Of a stretch of 5,171 bases of DNA, positions 4,400 through 5,171 are shown one piece after another. Both the position numbers and the translations under genes were made by a program. Origin of the DNA: Actinomycetota bacterium. GTDB lineage: Bacteria > Actinomycetota > Acidimicrobiia > Acidimicrobiales > BP-101. Under the pieces are notes generated by a model. The model had not been told where the DNA came from. It saw only the letters and a list, made by a program, of their open reading frames with translations, and did not search any database. The stretch lies in NCBI GenBank assembly GCA_030838265.1, contig JAUTXA010000257.1, positions 1 through 5,171 on the forward strand. The letters run 5' to 3'. Each line of letters begins with the position of its first letter. Position 1 is the first letter of the stretch.

Positions 4400-5171
4400 C
4401 TGGTCTCACTGCTCAGCCTGGCTGTCGGGGCCCTGGCCTCGCCGTCGTCGCCGGCCAAGGCGGCCGCCGGCATCGAGGGCGTTCCCACCCTCAAGCACGT
4501 GTTCGTCATCGTCCTCGAGAACGAGGACTTCTCGTCGTCGTGGGACCCGGCCCACGCGCCGTACCTCAACAGCCTGAAGGCCCAGGGCGCGTTCGCCCAG
4601 AACTACTACGGCGTCTCGCACCTCAGCGCCGACAACTACATCGCCATGACCAGCGGCCAGTCGCCGAACTTCATGTTCCAGTCCGACTGCCTCAACTACG
4701 CCAGCTGCTACGGCGTCGAGAAGGCCCGGCTCGACAACGGCCGCAACATCGGCGACCAGCTCGAGGAGCAAGGCCTCACCTGGAAGGGCTACATGCAGTC
4801 GATGCAGACGCCGTGCCAGCACCCGGCGTTGACGAACCCGTACGACTCTGAAAACACGTCGTACGCCACCAAGCACGACCCGTTCGTGTACTACCCGAGC
4901 ATCGTCGACGACCAGACCCAGTGCGACAGCCACGTGGTGCCCTTCTCGCAGTTCAGCTCTGACCTGTCGAGTGCGGCGAGTACCCCCAACTTCTCGTTCA
5001 TCACCCCTGACATGTGCGAAGACGGCCACGACGCCCCCTGCAAGGACGGGAGCGGCCGAGCCGGCGGGCTGGCCCAGGCCGACGCCTTCCTCGCCCGCGA
5101 GGTACCCGCCATCCTCGGCTCCGCCGCCTATGCCGACGGCGGCGCGCTTCCCCAGAGATCGCATGCCTGTT
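4370..5171 (+). CDS. Secreted phosphoesterase (PF04185-like), partial, 3' end missing
   Basis: The frame is open from the ATG at 4370 to the right edge (267 codons). The N-terminus is a signal peptide: basic MRSLGKR, a hydrophobic stretch of about residues 8-22, then an Ala/Pro/Ser-rich region with likely cleavage near residues 24-33. The mature part begins HVFVIVLENEDF (43-54), in which Glu50-Asn51 match the metal-site start of the phospholipase C/acid phosphatase (phosphoesterase) family. SHLSADNYIAMTSG (83-95) and FITPDMCEDGHDAPC (210-224) are also typical. Six cysteines (107, 113, 149, 185, 216, 224) suggest disulfides and agree with an extracytoplasmic enzyme. It would hydrolyse a phosphate ester of unknown identity. 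The real coding sequence probably ends at about 5149 (ADGGAL); family members continue with a hydrophobic strand and a TxDE-like metal motif, whereas here PQRSHAC follows from an inverted copy of the gene's own start. No strong ribosome binding site is seen (GGTGA 11 bases upstream). Same strand as the SDR, 49 bases downstream; no functional link is evident. Confidence 0.85.
   Translation, partial: MRSLGKRAAVLVSLLSLAVGALASPSSPAKAAAGIEGVPTLKHVFVIVLENEDFSSSWDPAHAPYLNSLKAQGAFAQNYYGVSHLSADNYIAMTSGQSPNFMFQSDCLNYASCYGVEKARLDNGRNIGDQLEEQGLTWKGYMQSMQTPCQHPALTNPYDSENTSYATKHDPFVYYPSIVDDQTQCDSHVVPFSQFSSDLSSAASTPNFSFITPDMCEDGHDAPCKDGSGRAGGLAQADAFLAREVPAILGSAAYADGGALPQRSHAC
5135..5171 (-). repeat. Right copy of the 37-nt perfect inverted repeat, at the window end
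   Basis: The exact reverse complement of 4363-4399, ending on the very last base of the window. On the minus strand it recreates the phosphoesterase start (ATG with MRSLGKRAAV). The inner 15 bases (5135-5149) also read sensibly as phosphoesterase codons DGGAL on the plus strand; the outer 22 bases do not fit the family. This is probably a fold-back chimera or assembly artefact. Confidence 0.98.

Noticed and set aside
3355..4569. Long minus-strand open frame antisense to the SDR gene
   Set aside because: Shadow of a GC-rich gene; no domain can be recognised, and it would run through the divergent promoter and the start of the phosphoesterase.
4406..5164. Minus-strand frame beginning MRSLGKRAAV
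   Set aside because: Its first residues come from the inverted copy of the phosphoesterase start at the window end; the rest is antisense low-complexity sequence. Not an independent gene.

Overview
The window is very GC-rich, with coding frames dominated by G/C third positions. Gene starts look leaderless (TANNNT -10 box immediately before ATG), and CoA-ligase, Ltp-type thiolase-fold, DUF35 and SDR genes sit together. This points to a high-GC actinobacterium (Mycobacteriales- or Acidimicrobiia-like). The species cannot be read from the sequence, and the odd total length suggests that this may be one whole short contig.

Layout. Bases 1-37 look like the 3' part of a tRNA (possibly tRNA-Gln), cut by the left edge. 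Bases 38-183 are non-coding and low in complexity: a 13-nt duplication of the tRNA 3' end, a 14-nt tandem repeat, a small hairpin and G-tract clusters on both strands. From 3364 down to 184 a three-gene minus-strand operon runs with 4-nt stop/start overlaps at both junctions: a thiolase-fold (Ltp-type) protein, a stand-alone DUF35 zinc-ribbon/OB-fold protein, and an acyl-CoA ligase. A divergent gap of only 23 bp separates it from a plus-strand short-chain dehydrogenase of the (3R)-hydroxyacyl-CoA dehydrogenase (MFE-2-like) type at 3388-4320. After 49 bp comes the 5' part of a secreted phosphoesterase (4370 to the right edge).

How the genes fit together. The ligase would activate a carboxylic acid as its CoA thioester, the SDR would act on a 3-hydroxyacyl-CoA, and the Ltp/DUF35 pair would break a carbon-carbon bond. 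The Ltp protein has no cysteine at the usual thiolase nucleophile position. It carries tyrosines in the EAYD and HPGMYG motifs, as in retro-aldolases such as Ltp2 of steroid side-chain degradation. The set therefore suggests catabolism of a branched, steroid- or terpenoid-like side chain, but the substrate is not determined. The phosphoesterase has no obvious link to this pathway.

Two observations deserve most attention. The 23-bp divergent gap holds two overlapping -10-like boxes placed so that both messages would begin at or next to their ATG. The last 37 bases are an exact reverse complement of the start of the phosphoesterase gene (4363-4399) and break its conserved frame. This is best explained as a fold-back chimera or assembly artefact at a contig end, with an invertible segment as the less likely alternative.
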